DNA from: UMGS1649 sp045659265
GTDB lineage: Bacteria; Bacillota; Clostridia; TANB77; CAG-465
Assembly (NCBI GenBank): GCA_045659265.1
Contig: JAZOWO010000112.1
Span: 1-31,807, forward strand
Direction of reading: 5' to 3'
DNA: 31,807 nucleotides
A program made the translations under genes and the position numbers. The stretch's first letter is position 1. Each line of letters starts with the position of its first letter. The notes under the pieces were generated by a model, which saw nothing but the letters and a program-made list of their open reading frames with translations, was not told the origin of the DNA and did no database searches. Shown here piece by piece: positions 21,935 to 29,887 of this stretch.

Positions 21935-22570
21935 TTATTTTTCTTTTATTATATATTTTTCAAGTGTGTTTATTATTTCCATAAATGTTTTATCATCTGC
22001 AAATTTATGTCTATGGAATTCTCTAAATATATCTCCGGCATCATTTGCCCCTTTACCTATTATTTCTTTTACCAACTCTATTTGTTCCTTAGGCGCTGTT
22101 TCTAAACTTATTCTGCCAGTGTCTGAATACTTTTTAGCCCATAAAATACATTCTAATTTATCTATAAGATACGCAAACATAGCTTCTTTAGTCTCACGTT
22201 TTTCAAACTCGTCTACATATCTTTTTATATATTCACCGTTTTTTATTTTGCTTGTTATATTTGTTACTGCCTTACTACCAATAACTCTTTTTTCTTCTTC
22301 GGTTACACCATCAAATGGAGTTATATCTCCTATTTCTACTTCCTCCGTTTCATGATGTGCAAGCATAGTTGTTACCTTATCTATATTTAAATCTAAATCA
22401 TATTCTAAATATATAGCCATAGCTAAAATTTGTGTTCCATATATATGTTCTGTAATTCTTTCTACTGGACCTGTTCTAGATATATTCCAATCTACCCATC
22501 CACTTCTTTCTGTTTCTTTTAATTTACACATTTTATAATAAAAATCTAATACATTTTCTGCTTTATTCAT
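21935..22570 (-). CDS. HD-domain protein, YfbR-like nucleotidase
   Basis: 211 residues, all soluble. It matches HD_3/YfbR-type 5'-deoxynucleotidases: EHIYGTQ with His42, the central AHHETEEVEIGDI (His73, Glu74), and a late YLIDKLECILWAKKY with the final Asp. By alignment with the family form HDASEVLTGDL, the usual Asp of the HD pair is Glu here. If active it would remove phosphate from deoxynucleoside monophosphates, but other phosphohydrolase substrates are possible. SD GAGGGG lies seven bases before the ATG; an extended -10 promoter and a terminator make it a single-gene unit. Confidence 0.72.
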   Translation of the reverse strand: MNKAENVLDFYYKMCKLKETERSGWVDWNISRTGPVERITEHIYGTQILAMAIYLEYDLDLNIDKVTTMLAHHETEEVEIGDITPFDGVTEEEKRVIGSKAVTNITSKIKNGEYIKRYVDEFEKRETKEAMFAYLIDKLECILWAKKYSDTGRISLETAPKEQIELVKEIIGKGANDAGDIFREFHRHKFADDKTFMEIINTLEKYIIKEK

Positions 22571-22589
22571 ATTATCCCCTCGCGCTCAT

Positions 22590-22600
22590 ATTATACCATA
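22590..22600 (-). promoter_or_regulatory. Extended -10 promoter of the HD-domain gene
   Basis: TATGGTATAAT on the minus strand fits TRTGNTATAAT. No good -35 is present, as is common for extended -10 promoters. The ATG lies 20 bases downstream. Confidence 0.6.
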
Positions 22601-22673
22601 ACTATCAAGAGATTACATCTTATCCGTATAACTAATAATAAAAAAACATATATTAATACTGGTGAGTGTATAT

Positions 22674-23150
22674 ATGATTAATAAAATTAAAAGATTATGG
22701 AAAAAGTACAAAAGATTGTTATTATATATTTTAGTTCCGCTTGTAACAGGTTTTTTAGGCAATATGATTGCTGGAAATACCGAAATATATAATAAGATAA
22801 AAACACCTTCTTTTGCCCCACCAGGCTTCTTATTTCCTATAGTATGGAGTGTATTATATATTCTTATGGGTATTAGCGCATATATAATATCTAAAAAAGA
22901 AAATAACACCAAAGCAAACAAACTCTATTATGCACAGTTAGTTGTAAATAGCTTATGGCCACTACTCTTCTTTAGATTTACACTATTTGCAGTATCCACT
23001 TTATGGCTAGTTTTATTAATAGTATTGGTATCTTTTATGATATATGAATTTTATAACTTAAACAAAACTGCAGGACTTCTTAATATCCCATATCTATTAT
23101 GGATTTCTTTTGCATTCATTCTAAATTACTCTATATACTTACTAAACTAA
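22674..23150 (+). CDS. TspO/MBR family tryptophan-rich sensory protein
   Basis: 158 residues from the ATG at 22674. An in-frame GTG at 22662 is rejected because the likely ribosome site GGTGAGT (22661-22667) overlaps it. Five membrane helices follow a short basic N-terminus. The diagnostic segment KTPSFAPPGFLFPIVWSVLY and MGISAYII near residues 40-70 is typical of the family; LYYAQLVVNSLWPLLFF follows. TspO proteins bind porphyrins and cholesterol-like ligands; their role in anaerobes is unclear. It is the only plus-strand gene in this part and is divergent from the HD gene. No convincing promoter was found. Confidence 0.88.
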   Translation: MINKIKRLWKKYKRLLLYILVPLVTGFLGNMIAGNTEIYNKIKTPSFAPPGFLFPIVWSVLYILMGISAYIISKKENNTKANKLYYAQLVVNSLWPLLFFRFTLFAVSTLWLVLLIVLVSFMIYEFYNLNKTAGLLNIPYLLWISFAFILNYSIYLLN

Positions 23151-23175
23151 AAAGATACCCATTATGGGTATCTTT
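23151..23175. terminator. Hairpin terminator between tspO and gtrA-like genes
   Basis: Perfect 10-bp stem AAAGATACCC / GGGTATCTTT with loop ATTAT, starting at the tspO stop. T-rich sequence follows on both strands, so it may serve both convergent genes. Confidence 0.75.
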
Positions 23176-23202
23176 CATTTTTATATTATGTATTTATTAT
23201 TT

Positions 23203-23640
23203 TTATTTATTTTCTTTTTTTCTAAATACTAATAACTTACTAAATAAATAATTTACTACTATTACCATGATTTGAGTTACTATTTTAGATACAACATCAT
23301 TTATGTGTAATACTTTTACCATTAATGCAAATGTTCCAACATCACAAGTTATTGCAGATATTATTCTACAGCCAATAAATGATACAAACTCTTTAAAGCC
23401 AGCCTTAAATCCTTTTGTTTTACTTTCAAATACAAATATTTTATTTACTACATATGCAAATATTACTGCAACAACCCAAGCCAAACTGCTACTTGTTACT
23501 TCTTCTAAATGTATAAGTCTTGTAAACAGCATATATGCTACAAAATTAAGTACTGTTGTAAGGCCACCGCATATTAGATAATTTACTATCTCTTTATATT
23601 TTAAATAATATTTTTTTACTAGTTCATATAGTTTCTTCAT
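23203..23640 (-). CDS. GtrA family membrane protein
   Basis: 145 residues from the ATG at 23640. A start at 23661 is possible but the site AAAAGGGG (23655-23648) lies inside those extra codons, seven bases from 23640. Four membrane helices make up nearly the whole protein. NYLICGGLTTVLNFVAYMLF near the N-terminus, FAYVVNKIFVFES, and a final VVNYLFSKLLVFRKK are the standard GtrA repeats. Members are thought to move lipid-linked sugars across the membrane for glycosylation of wall polymers or antigens. No glycosyltransferase lies next to it, so the substrate is open. It has its own likely promoter. Confidence 0.9.
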   Translation of the reverse strand: MKKLYELVKKYYLKYKEIVNYLICGGLTTVLNFVAYMLFTRLIHLEEVTSSSLAWVVAVIFAYVVNKIFVFESKTKGFKAGFKEFVSFIGCRIISAITCDVGTFALMVKVLHINDVVSKIVTQIMVIVVNYLFSKLLVFRKKENK

Positions 23641-23663
23641 ATATTTACCCCTTTTACACAAAC

Positions 23664-23691
23664 ATTATATCACAAAAAGAAGCTTTTGCAA
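23664..23691 (-). promoter_or_regulatory. Possible promoter of the gtrA-like gene
   Basis: TTGCAA (23691-23686), 16-base spacer, TATAAT (23669-23664) on the minus strand. The -10 is perfect and the -35 matches four of six bases. Confidence 0.5.
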
Positions 23692-23692
23692 A

Positions 23693-23722
23693 TTTGTATA
23701 TATGCAAATTCATATATACAAA
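23693..23722. repeat. Perfect inverted repeat upstream of the gtrA-like promoter
   Basis: TTTGTATATATG, spacer CAAATT, then CATATATACAAA: 12-bp arms without mismatch. It lies directly upstream of the proposed -35 and just after the terminator of the second sleB-type gene. It may be an operator or a second, AT-only hairpin. Confidence 0.7.
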
Positions 23723-23726
23723 GAAA

Positions 23727-23752
23727 TAAGGTTGCCCATCAGGGCAACCTTA
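23727..23752 (-). terminator. Intrinsic terminator of the second SleB-type gene
   Basis: Perfect 11-bp stem TAAGGTTGCCC / GGGCAACCTTA with loop ATCA (plus strand), followed on the minus strand by TTTCTTTG. The stop codon of the gene lies inside the stem. Confidence 0.85.
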
Positions 23753-24376
23753 CTTTGCGAAATTATGGTTTCCAATTACTTTTACTACAGGTCTAGTGAA
23801 AATCCACTGACTTGTACTAATCCGAGGATTATAAAAGAATGTAGCACCACCAGTAGGATCAGCTCCGTTAAGAGCTTCAATTGCAGCTTGGTAACAAGTA
23901 CCATAATCTGTAATTTCGGAATTCCACTTACTGCTAGAAACAGGGCTAAACTGATTCTTTTGATAGATTACATCATGAATAGTATTAGGGAAGCCGGAAG
24001 TTTTAAGTCTGTTCATAACAACAGCTCCAACTGCAACTTGACCTTCATAACATTCACCACGAGCCTCAAAATATATGAGTCTTGCGAGTAAATCTAACTC
24101 TTCTTCAGTATACCACTTTTCTTCTTTAACAGTAGTTTCAGGAACATTTTCAGGGATTTCTTCCATAGGTGCTATAGGTTTGCTGGGTGCTAATTCTTCA
24201 CTTCTTAAGCTTACTGCTGTCTTTCCGTTGTTAGCAGTAGATGCAGCCGGTGCAACATTACTTGCAGAAACGGTAGTAGCAATTAATACTACAAGAAGAA
24301 TAGCTAAAAGAACTAGCAAGCTACAAATTAACCGTACCATAATTTTCATCGTTTTTTCAAACATTTCATTAGTCAT
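23750..24376 (-). CDS. SleB/CwlJ-type cell wall hydrolase
   Basis: 208 residues. A hydrophobic segment (about 14-36) ending VSASNVAPA suggests a signal peptide or anchor. A Pro/Glu-rich linker (60-90) leads to the hydrolase domain: LLARLIYFEARGE with catalytic Glu104, GQVAVGAVVMNRL, VIYQKNQFSPVSS and NPRISTSQWIFTRP. It shares the domain of sleB at 21314 but differs in the linker, has no ypeB partner, and has a strong sigma-A-like promoter. This suggests use in vegetative or general peptidoglycan turnover rather than only in germination. SD GGAGG lies ten bases before the ATG. Confidence 0.87.
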   Translation of the reverse strand: MTNEMFEKTMKIMVRLICSLLVLLAILLVVLIATTVSASNVAPAASTANNGKTAVSLRSEELAPSKPIAPMEEIPENVPETTVKEEKWYTEEELDLLARLIYFEARGECYEGQVAVGAVVMNRLKTSGFPNTIHDVIYQKNQFSPVSSSKWNSEITDYGTCYQAAIEALNGADPTGGATFFYNPRISTSQWIFTRPVVKVIGNHNFAK

Positions 24377-24431
24377 TGTTTTTATACCTCCAATAAAATT
24401 TTACATGGGACTAAAAAATATTGATACGTAT

Positions 24432-24460
24432 ATTATACCACAAGAAGGTATATTTTTCAA
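24432..24460 (-). promoter_or_regulatory. Strong sigma-A-like promoter of the second SleB-type gene
   Basis: TTGAAA (24460-24455), 17-base spacer, TATAAT (24437-24432) with a TGG extension before the -10, on the minus strand, about 55 bases before the ATG. Confidence 0.8.
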
Positions 24461-24488
24461 ATTATGTTAACAGCAGTTGCTTATAGGT

Positions 24489-24528
24489 AAAATAAAACAA
24501 GTCATGCTGTTATGACTTGTTTTATTTT
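24489..24528 (-). terminator. Intrinsic terminator of the glycolytic operon
   Basis: Perfect 17-bp stem AAAATAAAACAAGTCAT / ATGACTTGTTTTATTTT with a six-base loop, ending 17 bases after the eno stop. Its outer half is AT-only. Confidence 0.85.
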
Positions 24529-24545
24529 ATATGTTTATTTATATA

Positions 24546-25859
24546 TTATTTTAAATTAAAGAATGCATCTAAGCCAAGATATTTAGCTTTATCTCCTAAT
24601 TCTTCTTCTATTCTTAGAAGTTGATTATATTTTGCAACTCTATCTGTTCTAGAAGGTGCACCTGTTTTAATTTGTCCAGCGTTAAGACCAACAACAAGAT
24701 CTGCTATTGTAGTATCTTCAGTTTCACCAGAACGATGTGATACAACTGCTGTCATACCATTATCGTTTGCAAGTTTGATTGCTGCTAATGTTTCAGATAT
24801 TGTTCCTATTTGGTTAACCTTAATAAGTATTGAGTTAGCTACTTTAGTTTCAATTCCTTTATTAAGTCTTGATACGTTAGTTACGAATAAATCGTCTCCA
24901 ACAAGTTGGATTTTCTTTCCTAATCTATCTGTAAGCACTTTCCAACCTTCCCAGTCTTCTTCAGCAAGACCATCTTCAAGAGATATGATTGGATATTTTT
25001 CACACATTTCTTCCCAGAATGCTACCATTTCTTCTACTGTAAAGATTTCTCCTGTTTTCCAGAAGTAGTATGAACCTTCTTTACCTATTTTCTTAGCTTC
25101 TTCATACATTTCTGTTGCAGCCGCATCTATTGCTATTCTAAAGTCTTTTCCTGGAGTATATCCTGCTTTAGTTATTGCTTCAACTATGTATTCTAATGCT
25201 TCTTCATCTTTCTTTAAGTTTGGTGCAAATCCACCTTCATCACCAACCGCAGTGCTATATCCTTTAGCTTTAAGAACTGCTTTTAAGTTATGGAATACTT
25301 CTGCACACCATCTTAAAGCTTCTCTAAAGTTTGGAGCACCAACTGGCATTACCATAAATTCTTGTACGTTAACACTGTTGTCTGCGTGTTTTCCACCATT
25401 TAATATGTTCATCATTGGAACTGGAAGAGTTACTCCTTCACCATCTCCAATATATGTGTGTATGCTAACTTCTTGTGCTTCTGCAGCAGCTCTCATAACT
25501 GCCATAGATACACCAAGTATTGCATTTGCTCCTAGTTTTCCTTTATTATCTGTTCCATCTAGTTTGTTCATTAATTCATCTAGTTTTTCTTGTTCTGTAG
25601 CATCCATTCCTACAACTTCTTTAGCTATTACATCATTTACATTTGCAACTGCTTTTAGAACACCTTTACCTAGGTATCTAGATTTATCTCCATCTCTTAA
25701 TTCTACAGCTTCAAATGCTCCTGTAGAAGCTCCAGAAGGTACTATTGCTCTTCCTTTAGCACCACATTCTAATTTTACTTCTACTTCTACTGTAGGGTTC
25801 CCTCTTGAATCTAATACTTCTCTTGCGTGTACCTCTTTAATTCTCATATCTCTTTCCAT
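24546..25859 (-). CDS. eno: Enolase
   Basis: 437 residues. It converts 2-phosphoglycerate to phosphoenolpyruvate with Mg2+. ARE-LDSRGNPTVEVEV at the N-terminus, SGASTGAFEAVELRDGD, NGGKHADN, GDEGGFAPNL, the metal ligands around SLEDGL and VGDDLFVTN, the catalytic Lys in ILIKVNQIGT and the signature SHRSGETED are all present. The start at 25859 is supported by AAAGGAAG seven bases upstream; MRIKEV four codons later is less likely. Last gene of the operon, 15 bases after gpmI. Confidence 0.98.
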   Translation of the reverse strand: MERDMRIKEVHAREVLDSRGNPTVEVEVKLECGAKGRAIVPSGASTGAFEAVELRDGDKSRYLGKGVLKAVANVNDVIAKEVVGMDATEQEKLDELMNKLDGTDNKGKLGANAILGVSMAVMRAAAEAQEVSIHTYIGDGEGVTLPVPMMNILNGGKHADNSVNVQEFMVMPVGAPNFREALRWCAEVFHNLKAVLKAKGYSTAVGDEGGFAPNLKKDEEALEYIVEAITKAGYTPGKDFRIAIDAAATEMYEEAKKIGKEGSYYFWKTGEIFTVEEMVAFWEEMCEKYPIISLEDGLAEEDWEGWKVLTDRLGKKIQLVGDDLFVTNVSRLNKGIETKVANSILIKVNQIGTISETLAAIKLANDNGMTAVVSHRSGETEDTTIADLVVGLNAGQIKTGAPSRTDRVAKYNQLLRIEEELGDKAKYLGLDAFFNLK

Positions 25860-25874
25860 AATATAACTTCCTTT

Positions 25875-27413
25875 CTATTTTACTAATGAACGACCTGTCA
25901 TTTCTTTTGGTTTTGCTAATCCCATCATATCTATTAATGTTGGTGATACATCTGTTAATGTTCCACATTCTACTTTTGTATATCTATCTGATACAACTAT
26001 TATTGGCACATCAAATGTTGTATGTGAAGTAACAACTTCACCCGTAACTAAATCTACCATTTGCTCACAGTTACCATGGTCTGCAATTATTATTGCTTCT
26101 CCACCTACTGAAACTAGTTTATCTATTACTTTACCAACACATTCATCTACAGCTTCAACCGCTTTTACTGCAGCATCGAAGTCTCCAGTATGTCCAACCA
26201 TATCTCCGTTTGCAAAGTTTATGATTATTACATCATGTTTCTTTCCATCTATTTCTTCTATTAACTTATCTGTAACTTCATATGCAGACATTTCTGGTTT
26301 AAGGTCATAAGTTGCAACCTTTGGCGATGGAACAAGAATTCTAGATTCTCCATTAAATTCTTTTTCTTCTCCACCATTAAAGAAGAATGTAACATGAGCA
26401 TATTTTTCTGTTTCAGCTATTCTTAATTGTGTATATCCACGTTTGGCTAAAAACTCACCTAATGTTTCTTTTATTTCTTCTTTTCTAAATGCTACTTTAA
26501 CAGTATCTAATGTTTCTTCATATTCTGTCATACCTACATACATAAGATTTGAAAGTTTTCCTGCTTTTCTTGTAAACCCAGTAAAGTTTGTATCTTTGAA
26601 TGCGTGAGATATTTCACGAGCTCTATCTGGTCTAAAGTTTGCAAATATTACTGCATCTCCAGACTCTACTAAAGCTAAAGGCTCATCTTCTTCATCTACT
26701 ATAACTACAGGCTTTATAAACTCATCAAATTCTTGACATTCATATGAATTTTCTATTGCTCTTTCTGCCGACCTAAAGTGCTTTCCTTCACCAGTAGTTA
26801 AAGCGTTGTATGCAAGCTCTACTCTATCCCAACGTTTATCTCTATCCATTACATAGTATCTACCGCAAATACTTGCTACTTTACCTACTTCTAGTTCTTT
26901 GCATTTATTTTCTAAAGCTCTCATATATTCTACACCAGATGTTGGAGGTGTATCTCTACCATCCATAAACGCATGAATATATACTGAGTCTATTCCTTCT
27001 CTTTTAGCTAGTTCAAGTAACGCATAAAAATGTTCTATGTGTGAATGAACTCCACCATCAGATAAAAGTCCAAATATATGTAACTTACTATTTTTTTCTT
27101 TAACATGGTTTACTGCATCTAAAAGCACTTTATTCTTAAAGAATTCACCTGTTCTAATCTTTTCTGATATTAGTGTTAAGTCTTGGTAAATAACTCTGCC
27201 TGCACCTATACTCATATGACCAACTTCGGAATTTCCCATTTGTCCATCTGGAAGTCCTACACTTAGGCCACTTGTTTTAAGTGACGCATTTGGATATTTA
27301 GCAAGTAACTTATCTATATTAGGTGTATTTGCCGCTTTAAATGCATTACCTCTTTCATCCTCATTTATGCCAACGCCATCTAAGACCATTAGCATATACT
27401 GTTTATCCTTCAT
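25875..27413 (-). CDS. gpmI: Cofactor-independent phosphoglycerate mutase
   Basis: 512 residues, the normal length for the Mn2+-dependent iPGM of the alkaline phosphatase superfamily. It interconverts 3- and 2-phosphoglycerate. LDGVGINEDERGNAF near the start, the phosphoserine region MGNSEVGHMSIGAGR (Ser about 62), HAFMDGRDTPP, NFRPDRAREIS, FANGDMVGHTGD and DHGNCEQM carry the metal and substrate residues. Its position between tpiA and eno, 14 and 15 bases apart, shows that this is the main glycolytic mutase here. Confidence 0.98.
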   Translation of the reverse strand: MKDKQYMLMVLDGVGINEDERGNAFKAANTPNIDKLLAKYPNASLKTSGLSVGLPDGQMGNSEVGHMSIGAGRVIYQDLTLISEKIRTGEFFKNKVLLDAVNHVKEKNSKLHIFGLLSDGGVHSHIEHFYALLELAKREGIDSVYIHAFMDGRDTPPTSGVEYMRALENKCKELEVGKVASICGRYYVMDRDKRWDRVELAYNALTTGEGKHFRSAERAIENSYECQEFDEFIKPVVIVDEEDEPLALVESGDAVIFANFRPDRAREISHAFKDTNFTGFTRKAGKLSNLMYVGMTEYEETLDTVKVAFRKEEIKETLGEFLAKRGYTQLRIAETEKYAHVTFFFNGGEEKEFNGESRILVPSPKVATYDLKPEMSAYEVTDKLIEEIDGKKHDVIIINFANGDMVGHTGDFDAAVKAVEAVDECVGKVIDKLVSVGGEAIIIADHGNCEQMVDLVTGEVVTSHTTFDVPIIVVSDRYTKVECGTLTDVSPTLIDMMGLAKPKEMTGRSLVK

Positions 27414-27427
27414 ATTTTTCTCCCTTA

Positions 27428-28180
27428 CTATCTTGCTGCTTTTATTATATTAGTAAATGTTGGTTTCAAGCTTGCACCACCAACTAGCGCGCCATCTATA
27501 TTAGGCATCTCAAATAGCTCTTTTGCGTTAGCTTCATTTACACTTCCGCCATATTGAATTCTAACATTATCTGCTACATTTAATCCGTACATTTTAGCTA
27601 CATTATATCTAATGTGCGAACACATTTCTTCTGCTTGTTCTTTTGTAGCTGTTTTACCTGTACCTATAGCCCATATTGGTTCATATGCTATTATTATTTT
27701 ATCTACGAATCTTATATCTATATTATCTATAGCAAGTCTTACTTGATCCTCAATTCTTCCCATATGAATGTTAGCTTCTCTTTCTTCTAATGTTTCTCCA
27801 ACACATATTACTGGAGTTATTCCATTTTCTAAAAGAACTTTAGCTTTTTTGTTTACAGCTTCATCTGTTTCGTTAAAATATTGTCTTCTTTCGCTATGAC
27901 CAATTATGCAATATTTAACTCCAGCTTCTTTAAGCATTTCTACGCTTATTTCACCAGTGTATGCACCTCTTGGTTCAAAGTGAACATTTTGTGCTGCTAT
28001 GCCAATATATTCGTTGTCTTTTACAGCATCTATGCTTGACCATAACGCTGTATATGGCACTGCAAATCCAACTTCAACTTCGTTATCTTTAACTTCTACA
28101 GACATAAATCTTAAGAAGTTTTTTGCTTCTTCAGCTGTCATATTCATTTTCCAGTTTCCTATTACAACTTTTTTACGCAT
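27428..28180 (-). CDS. tpiA: Triosephosphate isomerase
   Basis: 250 residues, a TIM barrel. Catalytic Lys11 in GNWKMN, the catalytic His in IIGHSERRQYF near residue 95, and the catalytic Glu in AYEPIWAIGTG near residue 165 are intact; the phosphate-binding YGGSVNE and ALVGGASL loops follow. It interconverts dihydroxyacetone phosphate and glyceraldehyde 3-phosphate. It is fourth in the operon, 11 bases after the unknown membrane-anchored protein gene. Confidence 0.98.
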   Translation of the reverse strand: MRKKVVIGNWKMNMTAEEAKNFLRFMSVEVKDNEVEVGFAVPYTALWSSIDAVKDNEYIGIAAQNVHFEPRGAYTGEISVEMLKEAGVKYCIIGHSERRQYFNETDEAVNKKAKVLLENGITPVICVGETLEEREANIHMGRIEDQVRLAIDNIDIRFVDKIIIAYEPIWAIGTGKTATKEQAEEMCSHIRYNVAKMYGLNVADNVRIQYGGSVNEANAKELFEMPNIDGALVGGASLKPTFTNIIKAAR

Positions 28181-28191
28181 ACTATTTCTCC

Positions 28192-28665
28192 TTACTTAAC
28201 GTAATCTTTCATCTCTATATCTTTAACCCAGTCTGGTGTTAATGATTTATTTGCAAATGTAAAATACAGTTTACCTTTTGAATCTAATGACCAAGTTCCC
28301 ATCCAAAATGAAGGGTAAATTATATTTAAATAATCCCAATCTGACGATTTAAACATCTTATTGACTTTATCTATCTCTAATTTAAGTTGTTCATCTGAAG
28401 TTATTGTACCATCTAAAAATTTAGCTGCTACTGCTTGTTCAATATTATTAAACACGTCTTCAAATTCTTCCATATTTCCTTCTTGTTCGTACTGAGTTTT
28501 TATACTTTGCATTTGTTCTTCTGTTAGACTGTCTGTATTTTCTGCATTAGGGATAACAGTTTTGTTATCTTCTTTATCCCCTAAAAGCATCAAAATACTC
28601 ACAGCGATAATTATTATCGCCGCAAGTATTATATAAACAAATTTATTTGATGCTAATTTCTCCAT
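28192..28665 (-). CDS. Unknown membrane-anchored protein in the glycolytic operon
   Basis: 157 residues, not recognised. A short basic-neutral start (MEKLASNKF) and one strong membrane helix (about 10-28, VYIILAAIIIIAVSILMLL) are followed by an acidic linker (DKEDNKTVIPNAENTDS). A helical region then runs to about 112 (EEQMQSIKTQYEQEGNMEEF). A C-terminal part rich in Trp and Tyr (DWDYLNIIYPSFWMGTWSLD) probably forms a small beta domain. Orientation suggests an extracellular or wall-facing domain, but the topology is not certain. Spacings of 15 bases after pgk and 11 before tpiA place it firmly in the operon. No catalytic motif is seen. Confidence 0.7.
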   Translation of the reverse strand: MEKLASNKFVYIILAAIIIIAVSILMLLGDKEDNKTVIPNAENTDSLTEEQMQSIKTQYEQEGNMEEFEDVFNNIEQAVAAKFLDGTITSDEQLKLEIDKVNKMFKSSDWDYLNIIYPSFWMGTWSLDSKGKLYFTFANKSLTPDWVKDIEMKDYVK

Positions 28666-28680
28666 TTATTTCTCCTACTA

Positions 28681-29859
28681 TTATTTGTCATTTAGAGCAA
28701 CTATACCAGGAAGTTCTTTTCCTTCCATAAATTCTAGTGATGCTCCACCACCTGTAGATACGTGTGTCATTTCATGTTCTAGACCTGCTTTAGCTACTGC
28801 TGATGCACTATCTCCTCCGCCTATTATTGTTTCAGCGTTAGACTCTGCCATAGCTTTAGCTACTGCATTTGTTCCAGTTGCAAATTTCTTAAACTCAAAT
28901 ACTCCAACTGGTCCATTCCATACAACTGTTCCAGCACCTTTAATTACTTCTGTAAATAGTTCTATAGACTTAGGTCCTATATCCATACCTTGGTATCCAT
29001 CAGGTATATTCATTGATTCTACTACTATACTATCTGCATCTTCTGCAAATTCTACAGCTGCTACTGTATCTATTGGAAGCACAACTTTAACACCCTTAGC
29101 TTCTGCTTTAGCAAGTATTTCTTTAGCAACTTCTATCTTGTCTTCTTCAAGTATAGAGTTTCCAATATTGCCTCCTAAAGCTTTAACGAATGTATAAGTC
29201 ATTCCGCCACCAATTATTATTGTGTCTACTTTTTCTAAAAGATTTAAAAGTACTGCAATTTTAGATGAAACTTTAGCTCCACCAATTATAGCAACTAATG
29301 GTCTTTTAGGATTATCTATTGCATCTCCTAAAGCTTTTAATTCTTTTTCTATTAAGAAGCCACAAACAGCTGGTAAGTGTTTAGCAACACCTTCTGTTGA
29401 AGCGTGTGCTCTATGTGCTGTTCCAAACGCGTCATTTACATATATATCTGCAAGAGATGCTAATTCTTTTGCAAACGTTTCATCATTAGCTTCTTCTTCT
29501 GCAAATCTTCTAACATTTTCTAGTAATACTACATCACCAGGTTTCATATTAGAGATAACAGCTTTAGCGTTATCTCCAATTATTTCTGGTATAAGTGTTA
29601 CTGGCTTTTCTAGATATTCTGCTAAACGAACAGCTACTGGAGCTATTGAAAGTTTTTCTTTAGTCTTACCTATGTGAGAGCAAAGAATTACTTTCGCATC
29701 GTTATTTATTAAATATTTAATAGTATTTAATGATTCTCTAATTCTTTTATCGTTTGTTATTGTAGTTTTTGTTTCTAAATCTAACGGAACATTAAAATCT
29801 ACTCTAACTAAAACTCTTTTATTAGATACATCAATATCTCTAACACTTTTTTTATTCAT
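28681..29859 (-). CDS. pgk: Phosphoglycerate kinase
   Basis: 392 residues. It transfers phosphate from 1,3-bisphosphoglycerate to ADP. RVLVRVDFNVPLD and the 3PG-binding basic residues (CSHIGKTK, NVRRF, GTAHRAHAS) are in the N domain. GGAKVSSKIAVL, the hinge region VWNGPVGVFEF and the C-terminal GGGDSASAVAKAG with STGGGASLEFMEGKELPG complete the fold. The start reads MNKKSVRDIDVSNKRV. Second gene of the operon, 28 bases after gapA. Confidence 0.98.
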   Translation of the reverse strand: MNKKSVRDIDVSNKRVLVRVDFNVPLDLETKTTITNDKRIRESLNTIKYLINNDAKVILCSHIGKTKEKLSIAPVAVRLAEYLEKPVTLIPEIIGDNAKAVISNMKPGDVVLLENVRRFAEEEANDETFAKELASLADIYVNDAFGTAHRAHASTEGVAKHLPAVCGFLIEKELKALGDAIDNPKRPLVAIIGGAKVSSKIAVLLNLLEKVDTIIIGGGMTYTFVKALGGNIGNSILEEDKIEVAKEILAKAEAKGVKVVLPIDTVAAVEFAEDADSIVVESMNIPDGYQGMDIGPKSIELFTEVIKGAGTVVWNGPVGVFEFKKFATGTNAVAKAMAESNAETIIGGGDSASAVAKAGLEHEMTHVSTGGGASLEFMEGKELPGIVALNDK

Positions 29860-29887
29860 ATATTTTTATCCTCTTAAATCTAACCTC

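Noticed and set aside
23641..23661. Longer GtrA-like protein from 23661
   Set aside because: The extra codons contain AAAAGGGG, which is correctly spaced for the ATG at 23640.
25186..25866. Long plus-strand open frame opposite eno
   Set aside because: It is a Ser/Thr/Pro-rich shadow of the eno coding strand with no SD or family motif; the same holds for similar frames opposite pgk, ddl and pcrA.
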